From NCBI RefSeq assembly GCF_963675985.1, contig NZ_OY780957.1, positions 1,100,001 to 1,164,000 on the forward strand: a stretch of 64,000 bases of DNA, written 5' to 3'. The notes beneath the pieces were generated by a model, which was not told the DNA's origin, ran no database searches, and worked only from the letters and a program-made list of their open reading frames with translations. The DNA is from an uncultured Roseibium sp. (GTDB lineage: Bacteria; Pseudomonadota; Alphaproteobacteria; Rhizobiales; Stappiaceae). Positions within the stretch are counted from its first letter, which is position 1; each line of letters starts with the position of its first letter. A program made the position numbers and the translations under genes. Shown here in pieces: positions 51,742 to 61,299 of the stretch.

Positions 51742-52782
51742 TTGGGCGCCGGACAGAAAAAAAATCTGAAATTCCGCTACACGCTGATGGCGGCAGTGGT
51801 TGCCGTCGTGATCGCAGCCTGGTCCGGCGGCTGGTTCTACATCCGCGGCCTCGTGGATCAACGGATCACCACCGAACTCAGCATCGTCAACAGTTCAGGA
51901 AACCGGATTGCCTGCGGTAAACGGGAAATCGGCGGATTTCCCTTCCGGTTTGAAATCGGCTGCCTCGAACCGGTAATCACCGACGCCTCAGGCCTGTCCG
52001 TATCGCTGAAACGCCTGGAAGCCGTCGCCCTGGTCTACAATCCCTGGCACGTGATTTTCGAAGCCGACGGCCCGGCCGCCGCGGGTATCCCGTTCCAGGG
52101 AGAAGCTCTGGCGGCCACCTGGGCATCGGCGCTTTCAAGCGTTCGGGTATCCGGGAACGGCATTCGCAAGGTCGATGCCTCCGTCAAGGATTTCAATCTC
52201 GCCTCGACCGGCGTCGACTTCGGCGGCCTCAACGCCAAAACGGTCGGATTTCATGCCCGGCCGGTTCCAGAGACACCCAATGCCATCGAGGCCTTTGCAT
52301 CGTCGGACGGATTACAGATCGAACAACCGGACGGGATTGGCGCTCCGGTCGATGCCCGCGTGCACCTGCGCCTGGAAAACGGCCTCGAACTCTTCTCAGG
52401 CGCGCCGCTGGCCGCGCTTCCCCACGATGACGACGGATCACTGCCCATCGATCTTGTCTGGATGTCGTTGAAATCGGAACTGACCGAAATCACCACAAGC
52501 GGCCATCTCCGGCTGGCGGCCGACGGCACCCTGTCGGGGAAGGTCGATCTGATGATCAAGGGAATCGATCAGTCGGACGACCTGCTCGCACGCCTGTTTC
52601 CCGCCGAAACCGGCATACCTGCCACATTGAAGGGAACCGCCATGGCCTTCGGTGTCCGCGAAACGAACCCAGAAGGGGTGGAAGTTACCCGGCTGCCACT
52701 GACAATAGATAACGGCGCACTCCGGGTCGGGATCGTGCCGCTCGGCATCACGATCCCGCCGCTTACAGCAGGGATGACCTGA
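51742..52782 (+). CDS. DUF2125 family protein
   Basis: A 346-residue alphaproteobacterial protein with one N-terminal membrane helix (about 14-36, MAAVVAVVIAAWSGGWFYI) and a large beta-rich periplasmic domain. ACGKREIGGFPFRFEIGC is the DUF2125 signature, and the C-terminal LRVGIVPLGITIPPL is also conserved. Function unknown. Start is the TTG at 51742 after CAGGAGA; the next ATG would begin inside the membrane helix. It converges with the GNAT gene. Confidence 0.85.
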   Translation: MGAGQKKNLKFRYTLMAAVVAVVIAAWSGGWFYIRGLVDQRITTELSIVNSSGNRIACGKREIGGFPFRFEIGCLEPVITDASGLSVSLKRLEAVALVYNPWHVIFEADGPAAAGIPFQGEALAATWASALSSVRVSGNGIRKVDASVKDFNLASTGVDFGGLNAKTVGFHARPVPETPNAIEAFASSDGLQIEQPDGIGAPVDARVHLRLENGLELFSGAPLAALPHDDDGSLPIDLVWMSLKSELTEITTSGHLRLAADGTLSGKVDLMIKGIDQSDDLLARLFPAETGIPATLKGTAMAFGVRETNPEGVEVTRLPLTIDNGALRVGIVPLGITIPPLTAGMT

Positions 52783-52793
52783 GATTAATTACT

Positions 52794-53255
52794 CTAATCG
52801 CCCGCGACCCGGTCGATCGGGATGACATAGCTCTTGCGGTGATCGGGCTCGGCGATCTTTTCGTAAAGCGTCACGGCCGGAACGTTCTTGCCCGGCACCA
52901 TCCAGCGCAGCTGCAGCCAGCCGCGGCTCTGGCCTTCCGCCACCAGGGTTTCGACCATCTTGCGGCCGATGCCCTGCTTTCGGAAATCCGGATGCACGTA
53001 GATATCCTCGAGCTGGCCGATGCGCAGACCTGTTATCAATTCCGGCAGGTCGAAGAAGACCGCGAAACCGACCAGCTGGTCCTTCTGGAATGCGCCGATC
53101 ACCTCGGCTGTCTTGTCGGCGAGAATGCGTTCCGCGTAGTAATCGTCGGGACGCCGTGGCGCGCCCCGTTTCAGAGCCTGGGCATTTTCGGCAATGAGCG
53201 GTGCAAGTTTATGGGCCTCGTCGGACCTGATGGCCCTGATGTCCGTTTTGCTCAT
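52794..53255 (-). CDS. GNAT family N-acetyltransferase
   Basis: A 153-residue acetyl-CoA-dependent acyltransferase. Motif A is LEDIYVHPDFRKQGIGRKMVETLV (R-x-x-G-I-G for acetyl-CoA), and motif B is WLQLRWMVPGKNVPAVTLYEKI. The N-terminal half has AVFFDLPELITG. Substrate unknown. The ATG at 53255 follows GGAGATCTT; the longer open frame is not conserved. It is divergent from the EamA gene. Confidence 0.88.
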   Translation of the reverse strand: MSKTDIRAIRSDEAHKLAPLIAENAQALKRGAPRRPDDYYAERILADKTAEVIGAFQKDQLVGFAVFFDLPELITGLRIGQLEDIYVHPDFRKQGIGRKMVETLVAEGQSRGWLQLRWMVPGKNVPAVTLYEKIAEPDHRKSYVIPIDRVAGD

Positions 53256-53410
53256 AAGATCTCCGGGAGCTGATCGGTATGTGTGAGCGCAAGATGTCCC
53301 GAAACGCGACCGACAATCAAGCACCCCGGTAAAATTCCGGTTGCGAATTGGCGCGCTTGTCCGCCATATGCCCCGGCAATGAACCTCCAACCAGAAGGAA
53401 ACAGGCACTC

Positions 53411-54319
53411 ATGTCAGCTCATGACGGTCGGCTGCGCGCGACACTTGTCGGACTGAGCGCCATCCTGATGTGGGCGACTCTTGGCCTCTTCGGCGCCGGA
53501 TCGGGTAACGTTCCCCCGTTTCTTCTGAATGCCCTGTGTTTCGGCCTCTCCGGCACACTTGCCGTCCTATGGCTGATCATAAGGGGAAAACTTCGTCTGC
53601 TGCGCCAGCCCCTGAAGGTCTGGGCTTTTGGTACCCTGGGTCTTTTCGGCTTTCATTTTTTCTACTTCACGGCGATCCGTAACGCGCCTCCGGTCGATGC
53701 CAATCTGATCAACTACACCTGGCCACTGCTGATCGTGGTCTTTTCCGCCTTCCTGCCGGGCGAAAGACTGAGGCTCCATCACGTTATCGGAACCATCCTG
53801 GGCCTGGGAGGTGCCGCTCTGCTGATTACCGGTGGCGAGGGCCTGTCTCTCGATGGCGGCTCCGCGCTCGGTTACGGCGCGGCCGTCACATCATCGCTGT
53901 TCTGGTCGTCCTATTCGGTCCTGTCCCGCCGGCTCGGCAATGTCCCGACCGAAGCGGTGGCCGGCTTCTGCCTGATGACCGCCCTTTTGTCCGCTCTCTG
54001 CCACGTCTTTCTGGAACAGACCGTCTGGCCGGACGGGACGACCGAATGGCTGTCCGTTGCCGGCCTCGGCCTGTTTCCGGTCGGGCTTGCCTTTTTCACC
54101 TGGGATATCGGGGTCAAGCGCGGCGATATTCAGGTGCTCGGAGCCGCGGCCTATTCGGCCCCGCTTCTCTCCACCCTGCTTTTGATCCTCTTCGGTTTTG
54201 GCGCCTTTACGCTCTCAATCGTGCTTGCCTGCATCGCCATTACCGTCGGCGCCGTCATCGCGGCCAAGGACATGATCTTCGGTAAATCCGCACGCTCCAA
54301 AGCCGCTGTCAAAGTCTGA
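53411..54319 (+). CDS. EamA/DMT-family transporter
   Basis: A 302-residue drug/metabolite transporter with ten hydrophobic helices in two EamA repeats. The first repeat has LIMWATLGLFGAGSGNVPPFLLNALCFG and the second SLFWSSYSVLSRRLGNVPTEAVAGFC. The motif NAPPVDANLINYTWPLLIVVFSA is typical. Such proteins often export amino acids, but the cargo is unknown. The ATG at 53411 with AAGGAA upstream fits the family N-terminus. Confidence 0.9.
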   Translation: MSAHDGRLRATLVGLSAILMWATLGLFGAGSGNVPPFLLNALCFGLSGTLAVLWLIIRGKLRLLRQPLKVWAFGTLGLFGFHFFYFTAIRNAPPVDANLINYTWPLLIVVFSAFLPGERLRLHHVIGTILGLGGAALLITGGEGLSLDGGSALGYGAAVTSSLFWSSYSVLSRRLGNVPTEAVAGFCLMTALLSALCHVFLEQTVWPDGTTEWLSVAGLGLFPVGLAFFTWDIGVKRGDIQVLGAAAYSAPLLSTLLLILFGFGAFTLSIVLACIAITVGAVIAAKDMIFGKSARSKAAVKV

Positions 54320-54461
54320 TCCCGGTCGGATTTCGATGCGTGTCAAGACAAAGGGCGCGCCTGTCTCCAAAGGATCGATCTTCCACCCTTAGGTGAATTC
54401 CATCCTGCATCGCCTTCCTCTAAGTTGGCTGCAAACAGTTCCGGAACCGAGAGACCCTCCG

Positions 54462-55352
54462 ATGACGACATCCATCCGCCCGCGCCGTTCTGCCCTTTAC
54501 ATGCCCGGTTCCAATACCCGCGCGCTGGAAAAGGCCAAGAGCCTAGATGTCGACTGCCTGATCCTCGACCTCGAGGACGCGGTCGCACCCGATATGAAGG
54601 CTGAGGCGCGGTCCCAGATCGTGACGGCGGTTCAGGGCGGCGGTTACGGCGACCGAGAAGTCGTCATCCGCATCAACGGCCTGGATACGGCCTGGGGCGA
54701 GGACGACCTCAAGGCGGCGATCGACGCTAAGCCCGATGCAATCCTGGTTCCGAAGGTCAACAGCCCGGCCGACCTGGAGCGGGCCGCCCACAAGCTGGCA
54801 CTCGGCAACGCGCCTCAAAACGTCAGGCTCTGGGCGATGATGGAAACACCGCTCGCCATGCTCAACGCAGCAGCCATTGCCGCCTGCGGCCGCGATCCGG
54901 AAGTCCGCCTGTCCTGTTTCGTCATGGGCACCAACGATCTTGCCAAGGAAACCCGCGCCAAGCTCAATCCGGGCCGGGCGGTGATGATGCCCTGGCTGAT
55001 GACCTGCGTGGCCGCCGCCCGCACCGGCGGCATCGATATTCTCGACGGCGTCTACAACAATTTCTCCGACCTGGACGGCTTTGCCGCGGAATGCGTCCAG
55101 GGGGTTGAAATGGGCATGGATGGCAAGACCCTGATCCACCCAAAGCAGATCAAGGCCTGCCACGCGGCTTTCAGCCCGTCGGAAGAAGAAGTCGCCTGGG
55201 CGCGCAAGATCAACGAGATCTTCGATCAGCCGGAAAACGCCAGCAAGGGTGCAATTCAGGTGGACGGCAAGATGGTCGAGCGGCTACATGCGGACATGGG
55301 CCTGCGGGTCATCGCCATCGCCGATGCGATCGCGGCCCGTTCCGAAGCCTGA
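54462..55352 (+). CDS. CoA ester lyase, HpcH/HpaI (CitE-like) family
   Basis: A 296-residue TIM-barrel protein of the citrate lyase beta/malyl-CoA lyase family. Typical segments are RSALYMPGSNTRALEKAKSLDVDCLILDLEDAVAPDMK (Arg and Asp/Glu for CoA ester and Mg), VVIRINGLDTAWGEDDL, LWAMMETPLAMLN and GMDGKTLIHPKQIKAC. Members include malyl-CoA/beta-methylmalyl-CoA lyase and malyl-CoA thioesterase; which one cannot be decided. No citrate lyase alpha or gamma gene is near. Start ATG 54462. Confidence 0.88.
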   Translation: MTTSIRPRRSALYMPGSNTRALEKAKSLDVDCLILDLEDAVAPDMKAEARSQIVTAVQGGGYGDREVVIRINGLDTAWGEDDLKAAIDAKPDAILVPKVNSPADLERAAHKLALGNAPQNVRLWAMMETPLAMLNAAAIAACGRDPEVRLSCFVMGTNDLAKETRAKLNPGRAVMMPWLMTCVAAARTGGIDILDGVYNNFSDLDGFAAECVQGVEMGMDGKTLIHPKQIKACHAAFSPSEEEVAWARKINEIFDQPENASKGAIQVDGKMVERLHADMGLRVIAIADAIAARSEA

Positions 55353-55367
55353 GAAGAGACGGATATC

Positions 55368-55571
55368 ATGAGACTTTACCGCTTCATCACCGGTGTCGAT
55401 GACAGCGAATTCTGTCATCGCGTGACCCAGGCGCTCAACAAGGGCTGGGAGCTTTCCGGTTCGCCGTCGCTCACCTATGATGCGGCCCGCGGCCGCACCA
55501 TCTGTGGCCAGGCGGTGACCAAGGACGTCCCCGGCGAATATGCGCCGGACATCAAGCTCGGCGATTATTAG
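55368..55571 (+). CDS. DUF1737 family small protein
   Basis: A 67-residue soluble protein. LYRFITGVDDSEFCHRVTQALNKGWELSGSPSLTYD is the DUF1737 signature. These proteins are found alone or fused to other domains and have no known role. The start follows the CoA ester lyase by 15 bp with GAAGAGACGGAT upstream, so they are co-transcribed. The last 4 bp overlap the stop of the opposing ATP-grasp gene. Confidence 0.88.
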   Translation: MRLYRFITGVDDSEFCHRVTQALNKGWELSGSPSLTYDAARGRTICGQAVTKDVPGEYAPDIKLGDY

Positions 55572-56590
55572 CAAGCCAGCCTTCGGGCAAGAGCGTCGAA
55601 CACCTGTTCGTAAGCGGCTTCGGCAACGTCTGCCTGTTCGGCCCCGAGCCGGTGCAACTGGTTGAGGCCCGGCGCGGCGTTGACTTCCAGGATGGTGTAA
55701 CCGCCCGCCGGATCGGACGGATCCGGCGCCAACATGTCCACACCGAAATAGGTCAGGCCAAGAACCTTACCGGCCGAAACCGCAATCTCCTTGAACGCGC
55801 CGGACAGCGCATCGGTTACAATCGATCCCGTCCCCCCGGACGACAGATTGGCCGCCGGCAGAAGACGGACGCTTTGACCCGTTTGCGGAACCGATTCCAG
55901 GGTCAGGCCCTGTTCGGCAAGTTCAGCCAGAAGCCGGAAATCCGCCCGCGTCTGACCGGGCATCCGCGCCAGCAAGGCCTCGACTGTGCGCACACCATCA
56001 CCACCGACTTCCGCCGGCCGGCGCTCGATAGCGCAAAGCACCTTGCCTTCCAGAACGACGATCCGGATATCCCGACCCAAAACCGCTTCCTGAACGAGCA
56101 GGTGATCGTGGTGCCGGAACAGGCGGGCCAGGCCGGTTTCAAGCTGATAGGGGCTGGAAACCTTGACCACATCGACACCTTCCCGGCCGTCGTTAGGTTT
56201 GATGAAAACGGGTAATCCAACCTCTTCTGCGAAGCTCAGCGCCTGCGCCGGACTTGTCATTTTTTCGGCCCGGGCCGGATTTCTCCGGCGTATGGCATTG
56301 ATCATGGCCGGAGCGCTGACAAGAATGCCCCGCGGAACATGAAAACCCGCCTGCTTTAGAAAATGCGCGGCATAAGCCTTGTCGCGGGCAATCTCCGCGG
56401 CGCCCAGGGAATTGAGATCGAAATGGGTTCCCTTGAACCAGGACCGGCGTCCGTTCGGCGCCTCAATGTAACCTGCGTGGCCGATCCCGGCATCGATTTC
56501 GAGCCGCAGGCCGTTTCTTTGGCAATAGTGCGCCAGAAGCCGGGCCACGAGAGGGGTCGACCCGGCAGCAGTGTCAGCCTGCTTCGACAA
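55568..56590 (-). CDS. Orphan ATP-grasp ligase, cyanophycin synthetase/GshF-like
   Basis: A 340-residue ATP-grasp enzyme. After a 75-residue N-terminal part (LLAHYCQRNGLRLEIDAG) comes the ATP-grasp fold: ARDKAYAAHFLKQAGFHVPRG, the Lys-containing GLPVFIKPNDGREGVDVVKV, LVQEAVLGRDIRIVVLEGKVLCAIERRPAEVGGDG and the metal site YTILEVNAAPGLNQLH. This resembles the ATP-grasp part of cyanophycin synthetase and of bifunctional glutathione synthetase GshF, but it lacks their other domains. It probably ligates an amino acid or peptide to a carboxylate; the product is unknown. It is monocistronic as far as can be seen. Confidence 0.8.
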   Translation of the reverse strand: MSKQADTAAGSTPLVARLLAHYCQRNGLRLEIDAGIGHAGYIEAPNGRRSWFKGTHFDLNSLGAAEIARDKAYAAHFLKQAGFHVPRGILVSAPAMINAIRRRNPARAEKMTSPAQALSFAEEVGLPVFIKPNDGREGVDVVKVSSPYQLETGLARLFRHHDHLLVQEAVLGRDIRIVVLEGKVLCAIERRPAEVGGDGVRTVEALLARMPGQTRADFRLLAELAEQGLTLESVPQTGQSVRLLPAANLSSGGTGSIVTDALSGAFKEIAVSAGKVLGLTYFGVDMLAPDPSDPAGGYTILEVNAAPGLNQLHRLGAEQADVAEAAYEQVFDALARRLAC

Positions 56591-56613
56591 GGCCAGGATA
56601 TCCTGTCTGTGTT

Positions 56614-57252
56614 CTAGTCGCGGCCCTGCCGGGCGTTCGCCAGGTAATCGATCTTGAACAGGTCAGGGTTGGTCGGGCCGTTGGCGACAACGTTATAGAC
56701 GGCGACAGAGGTTTCGTAGCCCTGCGCATCGCGCACCGTCCATTGCTTCAATTCATAGGTCTTGGCATCGAAGATCAGGGTCAGCACGCCGGAATTGAAG
56801 GTCGTCTGGTCGGTCAGGGTCACCGTAACCAGGTCGTCTTCGACCAGAACGTTTGTGATATTCGTGTCCTTTTGCAGATCGATGTCATCCGACAGAAGAA
56901 AACGCAACGGTGTCTGGCTCAGCGGCCAGATGTCCTGAGTCGCCATCTTCCGGTCTCTGACCGAAACGGACTTGCCGTCGGCGATGATGTCGAGCTTGGC
57001 CGGCGGATTGTAATAGAAGCGCACCTTGCCGGGCCGGGCGATATAGAATTTGCCGTCCGACTGGCTGCCTTCGGGACCGAACTGGACGAAATCGCCGTGC
57101 ATGGTTTTGACCGAATTGAAATAGGCGTTCACATCCTGAAGGGTCTTTGCCTCGTCCTTGCTGAGCGCAAGGGCCGGACCACCGGCAACAAGCGCCAGAC
57201 CGGCGGCGACAATCAGCGTCTTCAGGACAAATGCGAATTTGCGGATCGGCAT
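56614..57252 (-). CDS. lolA: Outer membrane lipoprotein carrier protein LolA
   Basis: A 212-residue periplasmic chaperone that shuttles lipoproteins from LolCDE to the outer membrane. A signal peptide (about 1-30, cleavage near GGPALA) is followed by DVNAYFNSVKTMHGDFVQFGPEGSQSDGKFYIARPGKVRFYYNPPAKLDIIADG, characteristic of LolA, and by PLRFLLSDDIDLQKD. The ATG at 57252 follows CAGGAAACGAC. It lies 79 bp after ftsK on the same strand, a conserved ftsK-lolA arrangement. Confidence 0.9.
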   Translation of the reverse strand: MPIRKFAFVLKTLIVAAGLALVAGGPALALSKDEAKTLQDVNAYFNSVKTMHGDFVQFGPEGSQSDGKFYIARPGKVRFYYNPPAKLDIIADGKSVSVRDRKMATQDIWPLSQTPLRFLLSDDIDLQKDTNITNVLVEDDLVTVTLTDQTTFNSGVLTLIFDAKTYELKQWTVRDAQGYETSVAVYNVVANGPTNPDLFKIDYLANARQGRD

Positions 57253-57331
57253 GTCGTTTCCTGCATCGGTAATGTGAGTCGTTTCAGCCTGATTAGCCTC
57301 TTCTTGTGGCAAAGCTTGGGCATCCCATGAC

Positions 57332-60049
57332 CTAAAGATCGTCTTCCACCCCGTTCTGCACAAGGATTTCACGTTTTCCGGCATGGTTTGCCGAACTGAT
57401 CAGGCCTTCCTGCTCCATTCGCTCGATCAGCGAAGCGGCGCGGTTGTAGCCGATCGACAGCCGGCGCTGGACATAGGAGGTCGAGGCCTTCTTGTCCCGC
57501 AGGACGATGGCAACGGCGCGGTCGTAAAGGTCGTTGCCCTCATCCCCGCCGGCAAGGCCACCGTCATAAGGACTGTCCGTTTCATCGTCTTCCTCGGTGA
57601 CCGCTTCCAGATACTGCGGCGTTCCCTGAACTTTCAGGTGGGCGACGATCTCTTCGACCTCGTCGTCGGACACGAACGGTCCGTGGACACGCTGGATCCG
57701 GCCGCCGCCGGCCATGAACAGCATGTCGCCCATGCCGAGGAGCTGTTCCGCGCCCATTTCACCAAGGATCGTGCGGCTGTCGATCTTCGACGTCACCTGG
57801 AAGGAAATACGCGTTGGGAAGTTCGCCTTGATCGTACCGGTGATCACATCCACCGACGGACGCTGGGTCGCCATGATCAGGTGAATGCCGGCTGCACGGG
57901 CCATCTGGGCAAGGCGCTGGATCGCGCCTTCGATATCCTTGCCCGCGACCATCATCAGGTCGGCCATTTCGTCGACCACCACGACGATGTAAGGCATTGT
58001 TTCGAGCGGCAGCTCTTCTTCTTCGTAGATCGGCTGCCCGGTATCCCGGTCGAAGCCGGTCTGGACGGTGCGTGTGAAGCTTTCACCCTTATCGAGCGCC
58101 TGCTTGATTCGGGTGTTGTAGCCGTCGATGTTTCGCACACCCACCTTGGACATCTTCTTGTAGCGGTCCTCCATCTCGCGGACGGTCCACTTCAAGGCGA
58201 CAACGGCTTTTTTCGGATCGGTCACCACCGGTGTCAGCAGATGCGGAATGCCGTCATAGATCGACAGTTCCAGCATCTTCGGGTCGATCATGATCAGCTT
58301 GCAGTCATCCGGCGTCAGCCGGTAAAGCAGCGACAGGATCATGGTGTTGATCGACACCGACTTGCCCGAACCGGTCGTCCCGGCCACAAGCAGGTGCGGC
58401 ATGCGCGCCAGATCGGCAACGACGCTTTCGCCGTTGATCGTCTTGCCCAGCGCCAGCGCGAGTTTCGATTTGGATTTCTCGAAATCCTGTGCGGCCAGAA
58501 GCTCACGCAGATAAACCGTCTCGCGGCGGGAGTTTGGCAATTCGATACCGATGGCGTTCTTGCCCGGAATAACCGCGACACGGGCAGAAATCGCGCTCAT
58601 GGACCGGGCGATATCGTCGGCCAGACCGATGACGCGGGAGGACTTGATGCCCGGCGCCGGCTCCAGCTCATAAAGCGTCACCACGGGACCGGGACGAACC
58701 TCGATGATTTCGCCGCGCACACCGAAATCCTCCAGAACCCCTTCCAGGATCCGGGCATTCTGTTCCAGCGCGTCGGACGAGAGTCCAGGGATCTTGCCGC
58801 CGGATTTGGGTTCGGCGAGCAGGCGGAGCGGCGGAAGCTCGTATTCTTCCGGTGCACCGAGGAAGGACGGCTGCGCTTCGGCGACCACCCGCTTGCCCTG
58901 CTTCGGCCGGGGCGCGGGCGGGATCACGCGACCGGATGCGGCCTCGGGCTGCTTCGGCCCGGCAATGCCGACCGGTGCCGCCGCCTCGCGGTCGGGCACC
59001 GGACCCTTGTCGATCAGCAGATCGTCGGGTGCGAAGCTTTCGCCCTCGTCGTCTTCGAAGATATCCACGTCCGAATCGTCTTCATGCGTGGTGCGCCCGC
59101 GCTCATAGAATTCGGACAGTCCGTCATCGTCGTCGGGCATCAGCTTGCCCGCGAGGGCGCGGCGGAACGCATTCAGAGCACCCCGCTGGCGCGTATCTTC
59201 CGGTTCGTAGACCTCGTCTTCCTCGTCCCAGTCTTCCTCGTGCGCCTGCCGGCCCATGGGCCGGCCGGTGAGGCGCCGGGCAAAGGAAAAGGCCATCAGC
59301 GACCAATGGCCGAGCAGACCCAGGGTGGCCGCCATGAAGAGCCCGATTCGCGAATCGCCGCCGTCCTCGTCATCGAGCCCGAGATCGTCTTCCAGCGACT
59401 TGCCATGACCGGTTGCCTTGGCCTTGCCACCGGCCGCTTCCATTTCCGCTTCCGTACGTCCGAGCAGCCCTGTTGCCGAAACCAGGAGGAAGATGGCGGG
59501 CAATCCGAGCCCGAGAACGCCGATGATGGTCGCCGCACCTTCGGTGAAGTTATCGGTGATCATTCCCGGAACGACATGGACCGCATCGCCGAAAAATCCA
59601 CCAAGTCCGGTCGGCAGCGGCCAGCTTTCGGGAACCGGAAGGGCCGCAAGCGCGCCGGCCGCCAGAACGGACCCGGCGAACCAGTAGACGAGCCGCTTTC
59701 GGCCGATGCGCAGCGCATGTCCGGCCAGGAGCCGCCAACCCCACAGCACGACCGGCACCAGAAACACGGCGGTGGCCAGGCCGATGGTCTGCATCAGGAT
59801 GTCGGCGATGATCGCTCCGGGCGTGCCCAGCGCGTTCCGCACCGGTTCTTGCGTGGCATGATTCAGGCTCGGGTCTGTGACAGACCAAGTCGCCAATGCG
59901 GCCGCCAGCGCAGCAGCAAACGCAATTACGCAAAGTCCGCAGAAACCGGCAACATTGCGTTTCACAAAGCGCTTGATCGGGCTCTGCGTGTCCAGAAGGT
60001 CGATAGAGGCGCGCCGCCCGTTGCCGCGCATGGCCGTTGCCCGTCTCAT
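57332..60049 (-). CDS. ftsK: DNA translocase FtsK
   Basis: A 905-residue septal DNA pump that resolves and segregates chromosome ends. Four or five N-terminal helices lie within about residues 30-210. A disordered acidic/Pro-rich linker (about 240-440) leads to the alpha/beta motor, with Walker A VAGTTGSGKSVSINTM, Walker B IVVVVDEMADLMMVAGKD and GRGDMLF-like AEQLLGMGDMLFMAGG. The C-terminal gamma winged helix, which reads KOPS, contains STSYVQRRLSIGYNRAASLIERMEQEGL. The start ATG overlaps the aminotransferase stop (ATGA at 60046-60049). Confidence 0.97.
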   Translation of the reverse strand: MRRATAMRGNGRRASIDLLDTQSPIKRFVKRNVAGFCGLCVIAFAAALAAALATWSVTDPSLNHATQEPVRNALGTPGAIIADILMQTIGLATAVFLVPVVLWGWRLLAGHALRIGRKRLVYWFAGSVLAAGALAALPVPESWPLPTGLGGFFGDAVHVVPGMITDNFTEGAATIIGVLGLGLPAIFLLVSATGLLGRTEAEMEAAGGKAKATGHGKSLEDDLGLDDEDGGDSRIGLFMAATLGLLGHWSLMAFSFARRLTGRPMGRQAHEEDWDEEDEVYEPEDTRQRGALNAFRRALAGKLMPDDDDGLSEFYERGRTTHEDDSDVDIFEDDEGESFAPDDLLIDKGPVPDREAAAPVGIAGPKQPEAASGRVIPPAPRPKQGKRVVAEAQPSFLGAPEEYELPPLRLLAEPKSGGKIPGLSSDALEQNARILEGVLEDFGVRGEIIEVRPGPVVTLYELEPAPGIKSSRVIGLADDIARSMSAISARVAVIPGKNAIGIELPNSRRETVYLRELLAAQDFEKSKSKLALALGKTINGESVVADLARMPHLLVAGTTGSGKSVSINTMILSLLYRLTPDDCKLIMIDPKMLELSIYDGIPHLLTPVVTDPKKAVVALKWTVREMEDRYKKMSKVGVRNIDGYNTRIKQALDKGESFTRTVQTGFDRDTGQPIYEEEELPLETMPYIVVVVDEMADLMMVAGKDIEGAIQRLAQMARAAGIHLIMATQRPSVDVITGTIKANFPTRISFQVTSKIDSRTILGEMGAEQLLGMGDMLFMAGGGRIQRVHGPFVSDDEVEEIVAHLKVQGTPQYLEAVTEEDDETDSPYDGGLAGGDEGNDLYDRAVAIVLRDKKASTSYVQRRLSIGYNRAASLIERMEQEGLISSANHAGKREILVQNGVEDDL

Positions 60050-61299
60050 GCCCCGTTCCCCGTTGTCGTATTTCTCAGTGTCTTGTCTCCGAGCCAGTTC
60101 GCCAGCCGTTCAAGAGCGGTTTGCGTTATTTCAAGCGGCGCGCACAGACCGACACGGATGTAGCTCCGGCCCGGATTGGTGCCGTCGTCCTGATCGGAGG
60201 CCAGATAGCCGCCGGGAAGAACCTTGACGCCCACATCGCGCCAGAGATCGCGGGTCACGGAAACCGAATCGCCCCAGCGGGAAATGTCGAGCCACAGGAA
60301 GAAGCCGGCTTCGGGCGTCACCGGTCCAAGGATCGACGCAAGATACCGTTCGGCGGCAGCAAATTTCTCGTTGTAGAGCCTGCGGTTTTCGATCACATGC
60401 GCCTCGTCGCCATAGGCTCTGACCGCAACCGCCTGGTTGGGCAGCGGCACCTGGGGGGCTGCGAGACCTCGGAACTTCGCCCATTTTTCCAGGAAATCCG
60501 GGTCTCCGGCTGCAAATCCGCAGCGCAGGCCGGCCAGATTCGACCGCTTCGAAAGGGAATTCAGGACAATGACTTTGTCGAGCCCGCCGCCGAGATCCTT
60601 GGCGGCTTCCAGAATGCCCGGCGGAGGCGTATCGCGGTAGATTTCCGAGTAGCACTCGTCGGCAAAGATGAAGAAGCGGTGCTTGCGGGCAAGTCCGATC
60701 AGACGTTTCAGATAGCCGATATCGGCAATCGACCCTTCCGGATTGGTGGGGGAGGCAATGTAGAAGGCGACCGTCTGATCAAGCAGGTCCGGATCGAGGC
60801 TGTCGAGGTCCGGCAGGAAGCTGTGTCCCGCGTCCGCATCGAGCAGCAAGCTCCGCGCATCCGCGATATGGGCGGCCGCCGCATAGGTCTGATAGAACGG
60901 ATTGGGCAGGATCACCACCGGGTGGTCGATTCCCTTTGCCAGTTGATCCCGTGCCGCGATCGCACCGAATGAAAGACCTTCCCGTGACCCGTTGAGCGGC
61001 AGGACGCCCCGATCCCGGTCGACCATGCCCTCCAGGCCATAGCGCCGGTCCAGCCAGTCGGCGACCGCGCCGCGAAAGTCCGGCGTTCCGTTGATCGACG
61101 GATAACGTCGGAAATCCGCCAGGTTCTCCAGGAGAACCTCGCCGGTGAAATCCGGAAACGCATGCTGCGGCTCGCCGATCGTCATGATGATCGGCGGCAT
61201 GCCGGGTTCCTCGCCGTCGAGCAGGGCGGCAAGGCGCTGGAACGGGTTTGAGACCGGCAGGGCGGCACCGCGCCGGTAGCTGGCAATGGAGGCAGTCAT
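60046..61299 (-). CDS. Class I/II PLP aminotransferase, DapC-like
   Basis: A 417-residue fold-type I aminotransferase. The PLP site includes FFIFADECYSEIY and the Schiff-base Lys in VLNSLSKRSNLAGLRCGF; the Asn/Asp and Tyr contacts are in VAFYIASPTNPEGS. It resembles succinyldiaminopimelate aminotransferase (DapC), which fits with a cell-wall/lysine role, and it adjoins ftsK as in related genomes. The ATG at 61299 has AGGACATTC upstream and is preferred over the ATG at 61314. Substrate assignment is by similarity. Confidence 0.85.
   Translation of the reverse strand: MTASIASYRRGAALPVSNPFQRLAALLDGEEPGMPPIIMTIGEPQHAFPDFTGEVLLENLADFRRYPSINGTPDFRGAVADWLDRRYGLEGMVDRDRGVLPLNGSREGLSFGAIAARDQLAKGIDHPVVILPNPFYQTYAAAAHIADARSLLLDADAGHSFLPDLDSLDPDLLDQTVAFYIASPTNPEGSIADIGYLKRLIGLARKHRFFIFADECYSEIYRDTPPPGILEAAKDLGGGLDKVIVLNSLSKRSNLAGLRCGFAAGDPDFLEKWAKFRGLAAPQVPLPNQAVAVRAYGDEAHVIENRRLYNEKFAAAERYLASILGPVTPEAGFFLWLDISRWGDSVSVTRDLWRDVGVKVLPGGYLASDQDDGTNPGRSYIRVGLCAPLEITQTALERLANWLGDKTLRNTTTGNGA

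Noticed and set aside
57383..60163. 926-codon open frame antisense to ftsK, longer than ftsK itself
   Set aside because: It is the complement of a GC-rich conserved gene with all FtsK motifs on the other strand. The translated product is His/Arg-rich with no domain or ribosome-binding site; long antisense frames are expected at high GC3.
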